From positions 170,235 through 234,234 of the forward strand of contig JADGNE010000030.1 of assembly GCA_015234425.1 (NCBI GenBank): a DNA stretch of 64,000 nucleotides, read 5' to 3'. The notes beneath the pieces were generated by a model. That model saw only the letters and a program-made list of their open reading frames with translations, ran no database searches and was not told where the DNA came from. Both the position numbers and the translations under genes were made by a program. Origin of the DNA: Devosia sp. (GTDB lineage: Bacteria; Pseudomonadota; Alphaproteobacteria; Rhizobiales; Devosiaceae). Positions within the stretch are counted from its first letter, which is position 1, and every line of letters starts with the position of its first letter. Below are positions 17,166 through 28,540 of the stretch, in pieces.

Positions 17166-17206
17166 CGAAACGGTGCGTTTCGTTATTATAGAAACGAGCC
17201 GTTTCG
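17166..17206. promoter_or_regulatory. Two TetR-type operators flanking a TATAAT box
   Basis: CGAAAC-GGTGC-GTTTCG (17166-17182) and GAAACG-AGC-CGTTTC (17191-17205) are inverted repeats with the same half-site, their centres about 24 bp apart. Between them, on the minus strand, lies a perfect TATAAT (17185-17190). TTGAAC is present 15 nt further upstream. The arrangement would let a TetR dimer block transcription of the small membrane protein and possibly of its own gene. Confidence 0.7.
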
Positions 17207-17249
17207 TTCAAGTCTTTTCTTCCGGTGAGATAGCGGCCATATTGGCGCC

Positions 17250-17885
17250 ATGACCCAGCCAGCCCAATCCGACACCGAAGACACTCCAGATGGCGCCCGC
17301 CGCTCCATTGGCGCCAGGCGCAATCCGGCCAGCCAGGAGGCGATCCTCGACGCCGCGGAAGCAATCCTGCGCGAAGACGGCATTGCCGGGTTTTCCATCG
17401 AGGCGGTGGCGCGGCGGGCCCGCGCCGGCAAGCCAACGATTTATCGCTGGTGGCCCAACCGGGCGGCGCTTCTCCTCGACGTCTACAAGCGGTTCAAGAA
17501 CCAGCGGCCCTTTCCCGATACGGGAACGCTGCGCGGGGACCTCGTCGCGTTTCTCGACAACCAGCTGCTGGGCTTCTGGAAAGATAGTCTCTGCGGTACG
17601 GTCTATCGCTCGATCATTGCCGAGGCGCAGGTCGATGCCGGAGCGGCAGCGGCTCTTGCGGCCTATCATCTCGAGCGCCAGGCATATGCCGGGCGGATCA
17701 TCGAGCGGGCCAAGGCGCGGGGAGAGATCGATGAGACCGTGAACAGCGCGCTGGCCATCGATCTCGTTGTTTCCTTCGCCTGGCATCAATTGCTGATCGG
17801 GCGCGTGGAGGTAGCGATGGGGGAGATAGAGGCGGTGGTGGATATCGTGCTCGCCGGGCTGGCGGGATACCACAAGCAGAACTGA
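17250..17885 (+). CDS. TetR/AcrR-family transcriptional regulator
   Basis: A 211-residue repressor. The N-terminal helix-turn-helix spans roughly residues 28-75. It contains ILDAAEAILREDGIAGFSIE, then AVARRARAGKPTIYRWWPN as the recognition region and RAALLLDVYKRF as the closing helix. The C-terminal ligand domain includes FWKDSLCGTVYRSIIAEAQ and is of the TetR_C_11-like type; its ligand is unknown. The two palindromes upstream suggest autoregulation and control of the divergent membrane protein. It converges on ppiC. Confidence 0.93.
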   Translation: MTQPAQSDTEDTPDGARRSIGARRNPASQEAILDAAEAILREDGIAGFSIEAVARRARAGKPTIYRWWPNRAALLLDVYKRFKNQRPFPDTGTLRGDLVAFLDNQLLGFWKDSLCGTVYRSIIAEAQVDAGAAAALAAYHLERQAYAGRIIERAKARGEIDETVNSALAIDLVVSFAWHQLLIGRVEVAMGEIEAVVDIVLAGLAGYHKQN

Positions 17886-17887
17886 AA

Positions 17888-17911
17888 CGGCCCCGGTGGT
17901 GACCGGGGCCG
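17888..17911. terminator. Hairpin between convergent tetR and ppiC
   Basis: CGGCCCCGGT pairs with ACCGGGGCCG around a GGTG loop. On the minus strand it is followed by TTTCAGTT, a weak U-tract that could end the ppiC transcript. It also lies right after the tetR stop and may serve both. Confidence 0.6.
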
Positions 17912-17919
17912 CATTGATC

Positions 17920-18852
17920 TTACTGGGCGGCGGCTTCCGCTTCTTCGGCCGCAGGGGCCGCAGCGTCCTGGGCTTCCATCGCGGCAGCGAGGGCTGGATC
18001 GGTGATGTTGATCTCGACGCCGCTCATCAGCTCTTCGACCTTGTTGTTGAACGTGGTCATCAGCACCTGCTGCTGGACCTGCGGAGCAACCTGTTCAAAG
18101 GTCGGCGGCTGTGACTGGCGCTTCTCGGCCAGCTTGATGATGTGCCAGCCGAACTGGGACTGGACGGGTGCCGAAACCTGGCCTGGCTCGGTGAGGGCGA
18201 AAGCGGCTTCTTCAAACTGCGGGACCATCATGCCCTTGCCGAAAAAGCCGAGTTCGCCGCCATTGGCGCCGCTGCCGGGATCGATCGACTTTTCCTTGGC
18301 GATGGCAGCGAAGTCGCCACCGGCATCCAGTTCGGCCTTGATCGCGTTGGCTTCTTCCTCGGTCGGCACGAGGATGTGGGCAGCGCTGATCTCTTCGGTC
18401 GGCGTAAACTGGGCGACGAAGGCGTCATAGTCGGCGCGTACGGCTTCTTCGGTCACGGCGCCGGCAATGGCTTCAGCGAAATAGGCACGGCGCAGGGCGC
18501 GCTCCTCAAGATAGTTGAGGCGCTGGGCGAACAGCGGCGTCTGGTCCATGCCAGCATCCTTGGCGGCGCCGGCCATCACCTTCATGTCGATGAGAACGCG
18601 CAGCAGGAAGGGGCGGCGCTCTTCGGGGGGCATCTGGGCGAGGTCCTGGGCCAGATCTTCGGCAGCAAAGCTGAGATCGGCCTCGGTGATGGTCTCGTCG
18701 CCGATGGTGGCAATGACGGTTTCGGGCGTGACTGCAGCGGCCTCAGCGGCCGGTGCAGCGGCGTCCTGGGCAAAGCTGGCGACAGCAGGCGCCGACACGA
18801 GCAGGGCAGCAAGGCTGATGGTGCGGACCAAGCGCAGCGAAAAATTCTTCAT
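17920..18852 (-). CDS. Periplasmic parvulin-type peptidyl-prolyl isomerase
   Basis: An exported PpiC/SurA-like chaperone of 310 aa. A signal peptide (about residues 1-28, ending VASFAQ) is followed by an alanine-rich linker and a helical N-domain. The parvulin domain then begins EISAAHILVPTEEEA and continues through DPGSGANGGELGFFGKGMMVPQFEEAAF to SQFGWHIIKLAE. The C-terminus is again Ala/Glu-rich. The ATG of MKNFSLRLVR is chosen because it begins the signal peptide. Divergent from secA, it fits a role in folding exported proteins. Confidence 0.93.
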   Translation of the reverse strand: MKNFSLRLVRTISLAALLVSAPAVASFAQDAAAPAAEAAAVTPETVIATIGDETITEADLSFAAEDLAQDLAQMPPEERRPFLLRVLIDMKVMAGAAKDAGMDQTPLFAQRLNYLEERALRRAYFAEAIAGAVTEEAVRADYDAFVAQFTPTEEISAAHILVPTEEEANAIKAELDAGGDFAAIAKEKSIDPGSGANGGELGFFGKGMMVPQFEEAAFALTEPGQVSAPVQSQFGWHIIKLAEKRQSQPPTFEQVAPQVQQQVLMTTFNNKVEELMSGVEINITDPALAAAMEAQDAAAPAAEEAEAAAQ

Positions 18853-19258
18853 GGGGTCCAGGAACTCCTTGGCCGGTTTCAAGGGCTGAAACCGGCGTGT
18901 TCGGTTCAGGTAGCACAGGCTACCTCATTGTTGGCCTGCCTTCACACGACAGATAGGCCAAATTGTGCCCTCGCCCGCCGCTTCAGCAAACTGTGCTGGC
19001 CGACAAATAATACAGGCGCGCAAGGTGTCGCCGATTTGGGCAACATTGACAAGATACGACCCCACTCTTACATCTCACCCGCTTTTCCAAAGCGTGGACA
19101 GAGCAGCGCGTTACGCGCGCCTTGCGCCCACGGATCAATTCACAAGGGGAGCCGAACGGGCTCTCCGACGTTGTGACGGGGCGGGATGGGCCGGCCGAGC
19201 GCCCGCAGACGCCGGCCGCCTCATGCCGCTCCGCTGCCTAGAACAAAGGACCAGACGA
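18853..19258. other. 406-bp divergent intergenic region between ppiC and secA
   Basis: No convincing gene is present. The secA frame stays open upstream, but its translation is unlike the SecA N-terminus and rich in low-complexity residues. On the plus strand TTGACA (19046-19051) is a good -35 candidate, though only TTACAT-like bases occur at the -10 distance. The ppiC promoter must also lie here. There is no obvious secA regulatory leader. Confidence 0.5.
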
Positions 19259-21979
<2,721 letters not shown>

Positions 21980-21997
21980 GGCGCGTTGTGAATTGAG

Positions 21998-22028
21998 AAA
22001 AAGCCCCGGAGTGATCCGGGGCTTTTTT
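21998..22028 (+). terminator. Rho-independent terminator after secA
   Basis: AAGCCCCGGA pairs with TCCGGGGCTT around a 4-nt loop. It is preceded by A-rich bases and followed by TTTT, so it could act in both directions. Confidence 0.88.
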
Positions 22029-22069
22029 GTATTTTGGGGTGCGGAGGTGGTTGCGATGGTTCGGCTCAA

Positions 22070-22250
22070 GCGCATCCCTCTCCCTTGTGGGGGAGGGAGG
22101 TGAATGAGCCGAGAGTTTGGCGGCTGAGGTTCTACGGTGTCGTGGTGGGTCCGGGACCATTGTGCGCCGTCATTGCCCGCCTGTCCGGGCAATCCAGTTC
22201 GCTTCGCTATGGACCACCCGAACAAGTCGGGTGGTGACGAAGGACCGCTG
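22070..22250. repeat. Cluster of intergenic repeat hairpins
   Basis: Three hairpins follow one another. The first is CCTCTCCC with GGGGAGGG, of the same family as at 2.4 kb. The second is ATTGCCCG with CGGGCAAT. The third is ACCACCCGA with TCGGGTGGT. Motifs related to the second also occur near 14.28 kb (GGATTGCCCGGGCAA) and 58.44 kb (GGATTGCCGGG). No gene is seen in this stretch. Confidence 0.6.
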
Positions 22251-22296
22251 AGGCCGGAAACTTCGTCAGCCTGGCGAAGGCGCTTGGCATCAACCC

Positions 22297-23286
22297 CTAT
22301 TCCGGCAGGGCGAACTCCAACAGCAAATTGCGCTGCCAGTCGTTGAAATTATTGTCCGAGCCGATGAGGATGCGGGTCTCGCCATTGGGGGCGGCGTGCA
22401 CCATCAGCGATTCCATGTTGTCGATCTCGGTGCCTTCGGCCGAGAGCAGCAGTTCACCGGCCATGAGATTGCCGGGGCGAACCTCCGCGGCCGGCACGCG
22501 GCGCAAATTCATGACAAAGCTGAAAAGCGCCACACCGCGTTCGAGCACCAGGAGATCGCCGTTGGGCAGGAAGGCGCAATCGGTCGGGTTGACGATCGGG
22601 CTATTGGTATAGCCGATCGGGCCCTTGTCGTTGACGCCCAGCAGCCAGCCGCGATGATTGCCATCATCGTCGAGCGCTTCCTCGGTGATCAGCAAGGTGG
22701 AGCCAGCAATAGGGGAAGCGGGGGGCGCGATGCAGATCGATTCGAGCGATTCATTGGTGCGCAGGTCGGTCAGCCAGTCGGGAATGGAAACTTCCCGTGC
22801 GGCGCCGCCCGGGCGGCCATCTGTGATGGTGAAATCGGCGACGCGGGTCAGGTTTTCGTAGCTGACGCGCACGGCTACCGCGACGCCGTCGCGCCAGACA
22901 GTGTCCATGCCTTCGGCATCACGCGCATATTGGCGGGGCAGGGGCGCGCCCGCAGAATTCTGGATGGGCTCGATGGTGACGCCGATAAATCCGAAGAGGC
23001 GATTCGCCTCGTCATAGGCGAGCCGCCCGGAGATGAACTGGCCGCGATCGGTGACAAAGGTGGTGCGCTGGTCGTCGCCAGTGGGGGTGACGCTGGAGAG
23101 CCCGCCAAAGGTGTCGTCATGGCTCTGCAAGGTCAGCCCGCCGCGGAAGATGAGGCCCTGGACAGGCTCGTCGAGCCCGACGCCCTTGAAGCGGGTGACC
23201 TGTGCCGCGGTGACCGTGGCGTCCACCGCCCCGGCGGGAAACGCCAGGGCGCTGAAGAGGATCGCGAGGGCAGCCGCCCGTCTCAT
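22297..23286 (-). CDS. Secreted esterase-like/phytase-like beta-propeller protein
   Basis: A 329-residue exported protein with a signal peptide ([20 protein letters not shown]). The body contains [20 protein letters not shown], the recurring 'GlSgl......f...sDrG' blade. It also has [19 protein letters not shown] and [15 protein letters not shown], which are typical of the 'esterase-like activity of phytase' family. No catalytic reaction is established for most members. Its ATG overlaps the cobT stop as ATGA. Coupling a secreted propeller to a cobaltochelatase gene is common in this order but unexplained. Confidence 0.85.
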   Translation of the reverse strand: MRRAAALAILFSALAFPAGAVDATVTAAQVTRFKGVGLDEPVQGLIFRGGLTLQSHDDTFGGLSSVTPTGDDQRTTFVTDRGQFISGRLAYDEANRLFGFIGVTIEPIQNSAGAPLPRQYARDAEGMDTVWRDGVAVAVRVSYENLTRVADFTITDGRPGGAAREVSIPDWLTDLRTNESLESICIAPPASPIAGSTLLITEEALDDDGNHRGWLLGVNDKGPIGYTNSPIVNPTDCAFLPNGDLLVLERGVALFSFVMNLRRVPAAEVRPGNLMAGELLLSAEGTEIDNMESLMVHAAPNGETRILIGSDNNFNDWQRNLLLEFALPE

Positions 23287-25172
23287 CGACGGCCGCGACG
23301 CCGCGTCTGGGATGGCAGTTCCTCGTCGAACAGGGCGGCCAGCTCGTCGGTGAGCGCACCGGCCAGTTCCTCGGCGTCGAGCAGGGTCACGGCGCGGCGG
23401 TAATAGCGCGTCACGTCGTGGCCGATACCGACCGCAACCAGCTGGATGGGCGAGCGGGTTTCGATGTCCTCGATCACCTGGCGGAGATGGGCCTCGAGGT
23501 AATTGCCGGCATTGACCGACTGCGTCGAGTCGTCGACCGGGGCGCCGTCGGAGATGACCATCATGATGCGACGCTGCTCGGGGCGGGCCATGAGGCGCTT
23601 GCGCGCCCATTCGAGGGCCTCGCCGTCGATGTTCTCCTTGAGGAGACCTTCGCGCATCATCAGGCCGAGATTGCGCCTTGCATGGCGCCAGGGCTCGTCA
23701 GCGGCCTTATAGATGATGTGGCGCACGTCGTTGACGCGGCCCGGATTGGGCGGGCGACCGGCTTCGAGCCAGGCTTCACGCGATTTGCCGCCCTTCCAGG
23801 CGCGGGTGGTAAAGCCCAGGATCTCTACCTTGACGCCGCAACGCTCGAGCGTGCGGGCGAGGATATCGCCGCAGATGGCGGCAATGGTGATCGGACGGCC
23901 GCGCATGGAGCCGGAATTATCGATCAGAAGCGTCACCACGGTGTCGCGGAAATCGGTGTCGTTCTCGACCTTAAAGCTCAGGGCCTGCATCGGGTCGGTG
24001 ACGACGCGGGTCAGGCGGGCGGTGTCGAGGAGACCTTCTTCGAGGTCGAACTGCCAGGACCGGTTCTGTTTGGCCATGAGGCGGCGCTGCAGCTTGTTGG
24101 CAAGGCGCGCCACGGCGCCAGCGAGATTTTCAAGCTGCTTGTCGAGCAGGGCCCGGAGCTGGTCGAGCTCGTCCGGCGGGCAGAGCTCGCCTGCCTTGAC
24201 GATCTCGTCGAACTTGGTGGTGAACACCTTGTAGTTGAACTGATTGGAGAGGCGCTCGCCGCCATCCTTGGCGGGCGGGGGCATGGGCGCGTCTTCGCCG
24301 GCGTCTGCCTCGGCATCGTCGTCGACATCGGCCATGTCGGCTTCCATGCCTTCGACGTCGCCGGTCTCTTCGCTCTCGCCGGACTGCTGGTCGTCCTGGC
24401 TGTCGTCCTGCTCGCTCTCGCCTTCGCCTTGCTCGGGAGACTGGTCGGAGCCCTGCGCCTGTTCGGGCTGGCTGTCGTCGGCGCTCTCCTCATCAGAGGC
24501 GTCGGGATCGTCCATCTCGCTTTCGGCGATGAGGTTGAGATCGCGCAGCACGAGGCGGGCGGCCTTGGAGAAGGCTTCCTGGTCTTCATAGGTGCCGAGA
24601 AGTGCATCGATGGAGGTTGCAGCCTTGGCTTCGATCTCGCCGCGCCAGAGGTCGACCAGCGCGTGGCCCGACGGCGGCACCGGGACGCCGGCGAGCTTTT
24701 CACGCAGCATCAGGCCGAGAGCTTCGGCCAGCGGGGCATCGCCCTTATCGCTGACTTCGGCAAAATTGGAACGGAACAGCCGGTCCTCGAGCATTTCGGC
24801 GATGTTCCCCGACATGCCGGGCATGCGCACGATGCCAAGGGATTCGACGCGGGCCTGTTCGAGCGCATCGAAGGCGGCGCGGGCCTGCGGGTCGAGCGGG
24901 CTGCGCTTGCGATGAGTATCGGGGTCGTGGCTGGCGAGCCGCATGGCCATGGCGTCGCCCTGGCCGCGGGCGATGGCGATGTCGCGGCGGGTGGGCAGGC
25001 GCGGCAGATTGGCCAGACGCGCCTTGTCCGAGGTCAGGAGCGGCCGGTCAGCGGTGAAGCTGACCTCAAGTTCCGGCTTGGCGCCGATCGCGCGCACCGT
25101 CGCACCCATGGCTGATTTGAACAGCTGGGTCTGGTCGGGTTTGTTCGGCTTGCTGCGAGGGGGCGTGGCCAT
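23283..25172 (-). CDS. cobT: Cobaltochelatase subunit CobT
   Basis: CobT is the 629-aa subunit that, with CobS, forms the AAA+ motor of the CobN-CobS-CobT complex inserting cobalt into hydrogenobyrinate diamide during aerobic B12 synthesis. The N-terminal half is helical. Residues about 220-300 form a highly acidic D/E/S/Q-rich linker. The C-terminal part is a von Willebrand A-type domain with the metal-site motif [13 protein letters not shown] and later [14 protein letters not shown]. Length and order match known CobT. The terminal RRRGRR is followed directly by the overlapping propeller gene. CobN is not in the window. Confidence 0.96.
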   Translation of the reverse strand: MATPPRSKPNKPDQTQLFKSAMGATVRAIGAKPELEVSFTADRPLLTSDKARLANLPRLPTRRDIAIARGQGDAMAMRLASHDPDTHRKRSPLDPQARAAFDALEQARVESLGIVRMPGMSGNIAEMLEDRLFRSNFAEVSDKGDAPLAEALGLMLREKLAGVPVPPSGHALVDLWRGEIEAKAATSIDALLGTYEDQEAFSKAARLVLRDLNLIAESEMDDPDASDEESADDSQPEQAQGSDQSPEQGEGESEQDDSQDDQQSGESEETGDVEGMEADMADVDDDAEADAGEDAPMPPPAKDGGERLSNQFNYKVFTTKFDEIVKAGELCPPDELDQLRALLDKQLENLAGAVARLANKLQRRLMAKQNRSWQFDLEEGLLDTARLTRVVTDPMQALSFKVENDTDFRDTVVTLLIDNSGSMRGRPITIAAICGDILARTLERCGVKVEILGFTTRAWKGGKSREAWLEAGRPPNPGRVNDVRHIIYKAADEPWRHARRNLGLMMREGLLKENIDGEALEWARKRLMARPEQRRIMMVISDGAPVDDSTQSVNAGNYLEAHLRQVIEDIETRSPIQLVAVGIGHDVTRYYRRAVTLLDAEELAGALTDELAALFDEELPSQTRRRGRR

Positions 25173-25187
25173 GTCGTCTCGTCCAAA

Positions 25188-25325
25188 ATGCCCCTTGCTC
25201 CATCCCTCTGCCCAAAGGGGCGAGGGGGCGCTTGGGAGTTGGAGCGGCCACCGCGATCCCCTCTCCCCGCCGGGGAGAAGGTGGCCCGCAGGGCCGGATG
25301 AGGGGCCTCCCGAGGGCTCGGGAGG
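25188..25325. repeat. Intergenic repeats between cobS and cobT
   Basis: Two elements sit side by side. The first carries CCAAAGGGGCGAGGG, as at 2.4 kb. The second reads CCCCTCTCCCC-GCC-GGGGAGAAGG, then GGCCCGCAGGGCCGGATGAGG. The latter is a widely dispersed proteobacterial intergenic motif, which I recall from other genomes. A final CCTCCCGAG / CTCGGGAGG hairpin follows. They separate cobS from cobT by 160 bp within one apparent operon. Confidence 0.6.
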
Positions 25326-25332
25326 AGTTTGC

Positions 25333-26316
25333 TTAAGCCGTCACTGCCAGATTGGCGGAGCTTTCCGGCAGGTCTTCGCCGAAGACGCGCTGGTAAAACT
25401 CAGCCACGACCGGGCGCTCGAGCTCGTCACACTTGTTGAGGAAGGTGAGACGGAGGGAGAAGCCGATATCGCCGCCGAAGATCTGGGCGTTTTCGGCCCA
25501 GGTGATCACGGTACGCGGGCTCATCACGGTCGAAAGATCGCCATTGATGAAGGCCGAACGGGTGAGATCGGCGAGACGGACCATGTTGGACACGGTCTTC
25601 TTGCCCTTCTCGGTCTCGCCATAGGCCTTGTTCTTGGCCAGGACGATGCCGACTTCCTTGTCGTGCGGCAGGTAGTTGAGCGTGGTGACAAGGCTCCAGC
25701 GGTCCATCTGACCCTGGTTGATCTGCTGGGTGCCGTGATAGAGGCCCGAGGTGTCGCCCAGACCAATGGTATTGGTGGTCGAGAACAGGCGGAACGCCGG
25801 GTGGGGCACGATCACGCGGTTCTGGTCGAGCAGGGTGAGGCGGCCCGACTGCTCGAGCACGCGCTGGATCACGAACATCACGTCCGGACGGCCGGCGTCA
25901 TATTCGTCAAAGACGAGCGCGATATTGTTCTGCACGGCCCAAGGCAGGATGCCATCACGGAATTCGGTGATCTGCTTGCCGTCCTTGAGGACGATCGCGT
26001 CCTTGCCGACGAGATCGATACGGCTGACGTGGCTGTCGAGGTTGACGCGGACCAGCGGCCAGTTGAGGCGCGCAGCGACCTGTTCCACGTGGGTGGACTT
26101 GCCGGTGCCGTGGTAGCCCTGGACCATGACGCGGCGGTTGTAGGCAAAGCCGGCCAGGATCGCGAGCGTGGTGTTGCGATCAAACAGGTAATCCGGATCC
26201 ACGGGCGGCACGTGATCGGTGCGCTCCTTGTAGCCTTTGATCACCATGTCGGTATCGATGCCGAATAGGTCTCTCGCCTTGTATTCGGTGTCGGGAAGAT
26301 TGGTGAATTCGGTCAT
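25333..26316 (-). CDS. cobS: Cobaltochelatase subunit CobS (AAA+ ATPase)
   Basis: CobS is the ATPase ring of the aerobic cobaltochelatase. The 327-aa sequence has Walker [11 protein letters not shown], Walker [10 protein letters not shown], and the sensor region [20 protein letters not shown], all as in MoxR-type AAA+ proteins. The N-terminus [20 protein letters not shown] is characteristic of CobS. Its neighbours are the DnaJ-like gene upstream and cobT downstream on the same strand, the standard order. It would work with the adenosyltransferase at 0.6 kb in making coenzyme B12. Confidence 0.97.
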   Translation of the reverse strand: MTEFTNLPDTEYKARDLFGIDTDMVIKGYKERTDHVPPVDPDYLFDRNTTLAILAGFAYNRRVMVQGYHGTGKSTHVEQVAARLNWPLVRVNLDSHVSRIDLVGKDAIVLKDGKQITEFRDGILPWAVQNNIALVFDEYDAGRPDVMFVIQRVLEQSGRLTLLDQNRVIVPHPAFRLFSTTNTIGLGDTSGLYHGTQQINQGQMDRWSLVTTLNYLPHDKEVGIVLAKNKAYGETEKGKKTVSNMVRLADLTRSAFINGDLSTVMSPRTVITWAENAQIFGGDIGFSLRLTFLNKCDELERPVVAEFYQRVFGEDLPESSANLAVTA

Positions 26317-26421
26317 AGCAAGGGCTCGTGGATGAATGAATTTTCCGGTGGGAGACGCTTGGCGCCGGGGGCTCTATAGCAGTATTGCCGCCCCTTCGGT
26401 AGCCAGTCTGTCACGGCTGCG

Positions 26422-27042
26422 TCATCTGACGACGAAGCCCATTTTCTTGAGGTGGCTGTAAGCGGCGATGACGCTTCGCAGGCGCTCTTCGGAGGAGGAG
26501 TCGCCGCCGTTGACGTCTGGGTGGTGCTTCTTGACCAGGTCCTTGTACGCCGTCTTGATCTCGTCGGACTTGGCATGCTTGGAAAAACCAAGGGTTTCGA
26601 GGGCGCGCCGGTCAAGTTCGCTCAGCGGTTTGACGCGTTCCGTAGCCGGACGCTTGGACTGCTGGTAGCGATAGCGGGCAAAGACACCAAAAGGGTCGCC
26701 GTATTTGTCGCCGGGTGCGGCGCTGGCCGTGCGACCTGCGGCCTTTGCGGCAGTGGGGTTGCCGGTGGCAAAGCTCGAGCGTGACTCGGCCTTGGGGGGC
26801 GTGTGCAGCGCTTCGTCGAGCTCGTCCGGGCTCATGCCGGCGAAATAGTTGAACGACTGGTTATAGTGGCGAACGTGCTCGAGGCAGAAATTATGATACT
26901 GCCCATCCGAGCGCTTGCCCTTGGGCGCCTTGTATTCGCCGGCCTGCTCGCAGCCTTCCCAATCACAGACGATCTCGATCTCTGCGGGCTTTTCTTCCCG
27001 GCGGGGACGGATGCGGATGTTATCGAAGAGCTTGGATTGCAA
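26422..27042 (-). CDS. DnaJ-domain protein with N-terminal Cys motif
   Basis: A 206-residue protein. The C-terminal J-domain runs about 140-200, with the HPD tripeptide in KDLVKKHHPDVNGGD. The N-terminal region has CDWEGCEQAGEYKAPKG and FCLEHVRHYNQSFNYF, a compact Cys/His set likely to bind metal. Homologues precede cobS throughout Hyphomicrobiales; a link to cobalt chelation is only positional. The first canonical start is TTG. From memory, homologues begin MKLxSK, which would align with an ATA two codons upstream, so the true start is uncertain. Confidence 0.88.
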   Translation of the reverse strand: MQSKLFDNIRIRPRREEKPAEIEIVCDWEGCEQAGEYKAPKGKRSDGQYHNFCLEHVRHYNQSFNYFAGMSPDELDEALHTPPKAESRSSFATGNPTAAKAAGRTASAAPGDKYGDPFGVFARYRYQQSKRPATERVKPLSELDRRALETLGFSKHAKSDEIKTAYKDLVKKHHPDVNGGDSSSEERLRSVIAAYSHLKKMGFVVR

Positions 27043-27089
27043 TTTTATAGCGCCTAGTTAGTGCACAAAGCCAATACGGAGCCGGACCC

Positions 27090-27353
27090 ATGTCCATGAG
27101 GGACACGATTATAGCCAAGCTTACCGAACGATTTGCACCCCTCCACCTCGAAGTGATCGATGAATCCAACAAGCACTTCGGTCATGCCGGTTGGCGGGAG
27201 GGGGGGGAAACCCATTTTCGTGTCAGAATCGCGACCCGCGACTTTGACGGTTTGAGCCGCATTGCGCAACATCGGGCCGTCAATGACACGCTGGCAGAGG
27301 AACTCAAAACCCGGGTTCATGCCCTCAATATCGAAGTTCTGGCGGCCGAGTGA
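27090..27353 (+). CDS. BolA-family protein
   Basis: An 87-residue BolA/IbaG-type protein. Such proteins bind monothiol glutaredoxins with a shared Fe-S cluster and influence iron and stress responses. The fold is recognised from KLTERFAPLHLEVIDESNKH near the start, HFRVRIATRDFDGLSRIAQHRAVNDTL in the middle (no cysteine; the usual invariant histidine is in QHR), and a closing HALNIEVLAA. It is divergent from the DnaJ-like gene and convergent with aroB. The only glutaredoxin in the window (43.9 kb) is a dithiol type. Confidence 0.9.
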   Translation: MSMRDTIIAKLTERFAPLHLEVIDESNKHFGHAGWREGGETHFRVRIATRDFDGLSRIAQHRAVNDTLAEELKTRVHALNIEVLAAE

Positions 27354-27370
27354 GGTCGCCTGACACGGTG

Positions 27371-27400
27371 GGCACCATTGCCGAGAACGGAAATGGTGCC
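27371..27400. terminator. Inverted repeat between convergent bolA and aroB
   Basis: GGCACCATT pairs with AATGGTGCC across a 12-nt loop. No T-run follows on either strand, so terminator function is uncertain, but the position between two converging genes fits. Confidence 0.45.
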
Positions 27401-27416
27401 GCAGGGACTGTGTTCC

Positions 27417-28529
27417 CTAGCCTCGCATCTCATCCAAAAAGGCCGAAACCGCGGCGGGGTCGACGCCTTTTTCGATGAAGGCCTGGCCGATGCCGCGGGT
27501 GAGGATGAAGGTCAGCGCGCCGCGCGAGACTTTCTTGTCCTGCGCAATGGCAGCCATCAGGGTCTCGGTGGAGCCCAGTTGTCCGGGGATATCATCCAAT
27601 GTGGTGGGCAGGCCCGCCCGCTGCAAGTGGGCGGTGACGCGACCGACGTCCTGACCGGGAGCGATGCCGAGCTTGGTGGAGAAACGATGCGCCAGCACCA
27701 TGCCGATCGAGACACCCTCGCCATGGAGCAGGCGGTCTGAATAGCCGGTGTCCTTTTCCAGCGCATGGCCAAAGGTGTGCCCGAGGTTGAGCAGCGCCCG
27801 GACGCCGATTTCCTTTTCATCCTCAATGACGACGCGGGCCTTGTGGGCGCAGCAGCGGGCAATCGCCTCTCCGCGGGCCGGGCCGCCTTCAAAAATCTCG
27901 GAGAGATTGGCGTCGAGCCAGTCGAAGAAGTCGGGATCGTCGATCAGCCCGTATTTGGCGACTTCCGCATAGCCTGCGGCGAACTGGCGCGCGGGCAGGG
28001 TGTCGAGGGTCGACAGGTCGGCCAGCACCAGCTTGGGCTGGTGGAAGGCGCCGACGAGGTTCTTGCCATGGGGCGAATTGATGCCGGTCTTGCCGCCGAC
28101 GGAGCTGTCGACCTGGGCCAGCAGCGAAGTCGGCATCTGGACAAAGTCCATGCCGCGCCGGGTGATGGAGGCCGCAAAGCCGGCCAGGTCGCCAATGACA
28201 CCGCCGCCGAGCGCGATGACCAGGTCATTGCGCTCCAGCCGGGCTGCCAGCAGGCCTTCCACGACCGTCTGCAGATGCTCCCAGCTCTTGGTGCTTTCGC
28301 CATTGGGCAGGGTTATGGTGCTGTGGGTGAGCCCGGCTGCGTCGAGGCTGGCGACGAGGCGCGGCAATTGTGCCTTGGCCACTTCGGTGTCGGTGACAAT
28401 GCCGAAGCGTCGGCCGGGGAATTTTTCTTTCAGAATCTCGCCGGCGTCATCGAGCAGGTGGGGGCCGATGAGGATGTCATAGGCGCGATCGCCCAGGGCG
28501 ACGTGAACCGTGTGATCGATTTGAGCCAT
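27417..28529 (-). CDS. aroB: 3-dehydroquinate synthase
   Basis: AroB makes 3-dehydroquinate from DAHP, the second step of the shikimate pathway, using NAD and a metal. NGESTKSWEHL and ALGGGVIGDLAGFAAS are the NAD and phosphate segments. DSSVGGKTGINSPHGKNLVGAFHQP holds the catalytic lysine region, and LNLGHTFGHALE supplies metal-binding histidines. Length is 370 aa. It starts 11 nt after the aroK stop, so the two pathway genes form an operon. Confidence 0.97.
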   Translation of the reverse strand: MAQIDHTVHVALGDRAYDILIGPHLLDDAGEILKEKFPGRRFGIVTDTEVAKAQLPRLVASLDAAGLTHSTITLPNGESTKSWEHLQTVVEGLLAARLERNDLVIALGGGVIGDLAGFAASITRRGMDFVQMPTSLLAQVDSSVGGKTGINSPHGKNLVGAFHQPKLVLADLSTLDTLPARQFAAGYAEVAKYGLIDDPDFFDWLDANLSEIFEGGPARGEAIARCCAHKARVVIEDEKEIGVRALLNLGHTFGHALEKDTGYSDRLLHGEGVSIGMVLAHRFSTKLGIAPGQDVGRVTAHLQRAGLPTTLDDIPGQLGSTETLMAAIAQDKKVSRGALTFILTRGIGQAFIEKGVDPAAVSAFLDEMRG

Positions 28530-28540
28530 GGGCGTGTCTT

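Noticed and set aside
18965-19258. N-terminal extension of SecA by 98 codons
   Set aside because: The extra residues do not resemble SecA, and the internal ATG gives the standard N-terminus and length.
23418-25115. A 565-codon plus-strand open frame opposite cobT
   Set aside because: CobT is clear on the minus strand; the opposite frame is a shadow.
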